DNA of 64,000 bases from Echinarachnius parma (taxonomy: Eukaryota; Echinodermata; Echinoidea; Clypeasteroida; Echinarachniidae), in NCBI GenBank assembly GCA_037951105.1, contig JBAMJV010009401.1:1-64000 (forward strand), given 5' to 3'. Every line of letters starts with the position of its first letter. The first letter of the stretch is position 1. The notes under the pieces are model-generated. The model did not search any database, was not told the DNA's origin, and worked only from the letters and a program-made list of their open reading frames with translations. This document shows positions 63,145 through 64,000 of the stretch, piece by piece. Both the position numbers and the translations under genes were made by a program.

Positions 63145-63508
63145 GTAAGTGGAACTAAACCCCCTAGTCTAGTTTAGGCTGTGTTTACAAATGATTCATC
63201 CTCTATACTAGCGCCGCTAATGAGAGTTCTGCGTAACAGCAGTGATTTGTCTATCATCCTTCGATGTCCACATCGGTGATCAATGCGCAGATCAATGCTG
63301 TTTACGCGGCGTTGGCTTGATGGGGGGGGGGGGGGGGGGGCGTGGGGATAATGGGTGCCTCGTTTGGAGCGCTCCTCCAGGTCGATAGTGAAAACTCTGC
63401 ATGATCCATCTACTAGATGAACCGCTACTCACCATGTATCATGGCAAAAGAAAAGAAGAGTCATACGAGAGGATTTGGAACCATGATAACAAGTGTTGAA
63501 GTCCTCAG
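63145..63508 (+). other. Sequence after the tail exon, with a G-run
   Basis: It is ordinary sequence with a run of about 18 G at 63322-63340. No splice-supported exon was found before the tentative one at 63509. Confidence 0.5.
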
Positions 63509-63610
63509 CATGACCAGTACGCCACGTACACCGCTGCATGGTCAGTATGGTCTCATTGTAATTATAACCCTCAAACTCACCCAAACCTTAATCTTAGTGA
63601 CGTTGTGTGA
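63509..63610 (+). CDS. Possible last exon: tail end and stop codon
   Basis: Splicing exon 51 (phase 0) to the ag at 63507-63508 gives HDQYATYTAAWSVW and a further 19 residues to a tga at 63608-63610. An AATAAA lies 81 bases later. Alternatively the exon could leave at gtcagt (63541), and the gene would continue beyond the window. The polypyrimidine tract before the acceptor is poor, so this is a guess. Confidence 0.35.
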   Translation, partial: HDQYATYTAAWSVWSHCNYNPQTHPNLNLSDVV

Positions 63611-64000
63611 CGTCACATTTAAGTGTGCAACATCAAAATCACTAAATATGCACCATTCGGCGAAATAGGTGTCGCACACATTCTACTTTGAATAAATCAA
63701 CATATTGACAAGTTTGCATGACTGGCAATCATTAGTAGTTGTTAGTACAATATAATCTATAAATGCTGAAAAATTTAACAATAAAACATCATTATTCAGG
63801 AAGTTACAAGCTTTTAAATATGGTAAACATAGCAAAAACCACGTGTCGCAAACCTAAAATTATACATATTTGTCATGTTTTTTAAATGAAAACATGCCCT
63901 CTGATGAATAGAAATTATACTAAAAATCGTGTATCGCTATACTCCTCAAATAAAAAAAGATAATCATGTATTAAAGTAAGATTGAATGCAATAATTTTAC
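63611..64000 (+). other. AT-rich end of window
   Basis: It is either 3' UTR and intergenic DNA or a further intron, depending on whether the stop at 63608 is used. There is no open frame or repeat. Confidence 0.5.
63691..63696 (+). promoter_or_regulatory. Possible polyadenylation signal AATAAA
   Basis: AATAAA stands 81 bases after the stop of the possible last exon, and another AATAAA begins at about 63779. In AT-rich DNA such hexamers are common, so this only supports the tentative 3' end. Confidence 0.3.

Overview
The window is eukaryotic, AT-rich DNA from an invertebrate animal. I see one long gene on the + strand and no second gene. Introns have canonical GT/AG ends, low-complexity tracts and many small inverted-repeat transposons are frequent, and the encoded protein is a metazoan-type extracellular mosaic. 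An invertebrate deuterostome such as an echinoderm or a relative fits the gene type and repeat style, but the species cannot be fixed from the sequence.

The gene enters the window already inside its coding part. I could join 51 exons from 472 to 63144, and a possible 52nd at 63509-63610, by hand with consistent reading frame, for about 8.2 kb of coding sequence (about 2,750 residues). The order is: a VWD domain of the AMOP/VWD mucin-like type with its cysteine-poor C-terminal extension (472-3791); a cadherin-like or dystroglycan-type beta-sandwich module (4377-5055); a Cys-rich EGF-type segment (5654-5834); thirteen EGF domains, mostly calcium-binding (6294-22347); a SEA-like domain split over two exons (23121-24242); a second, longer EGF run (25267-39319) that includes four nearly identical tandem two-EGF exons; then a duplicated terminal module of EGF pair, EGF, small Cys-rich domain, two-exon SEA domain and EGF (40289-51118 and 52189-60503); a single transmembrane helix (62104-62236) and a His/Arg-rich cytoplasmic tail (62955-63144). 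This is the layout of a large MUC4-like or 'mucin-like' single-pass surface protein: adhesive VWD and calcium-stiffened EGF stalk outside the cell, SEA domains near the membrane, short tail inside. NIDO and AMOP domains would be expected upstream of the window.

Almost every EGF exon is a phase 1-1 module, so exons can be duplicated or lost without breaking the frame, and the window shows this at all stages. There are fresh copies (35-39 kb), an older module duplication (40-51 kb versus 52-60 kb), and decayed exon relics beside at least six live exons (10.4, 26.3-26.8, 35-39, 45.5, 53-54 and 61.5-61.9 kb). The most interesting case is the transmembrane exon. It is preceded by two truncated copies that keep their splice acceptors but hit stop codons before any membrane segment, which could make soluble forms of the protein.

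The introns hold most of the other structure: TA-flanked mariner-type and TTAA-flanked piggyBac-type miniature elements, a 1.43 kb fold-back element (7019-8451), a tandemly doubled 1.2 kb element with features recalling Helitrons or Helentrons (46045-48521), three copies of a self-complementary 'tagcggtcc' element, microsatellites (GATT, TAC) and long G/C homopolymers.
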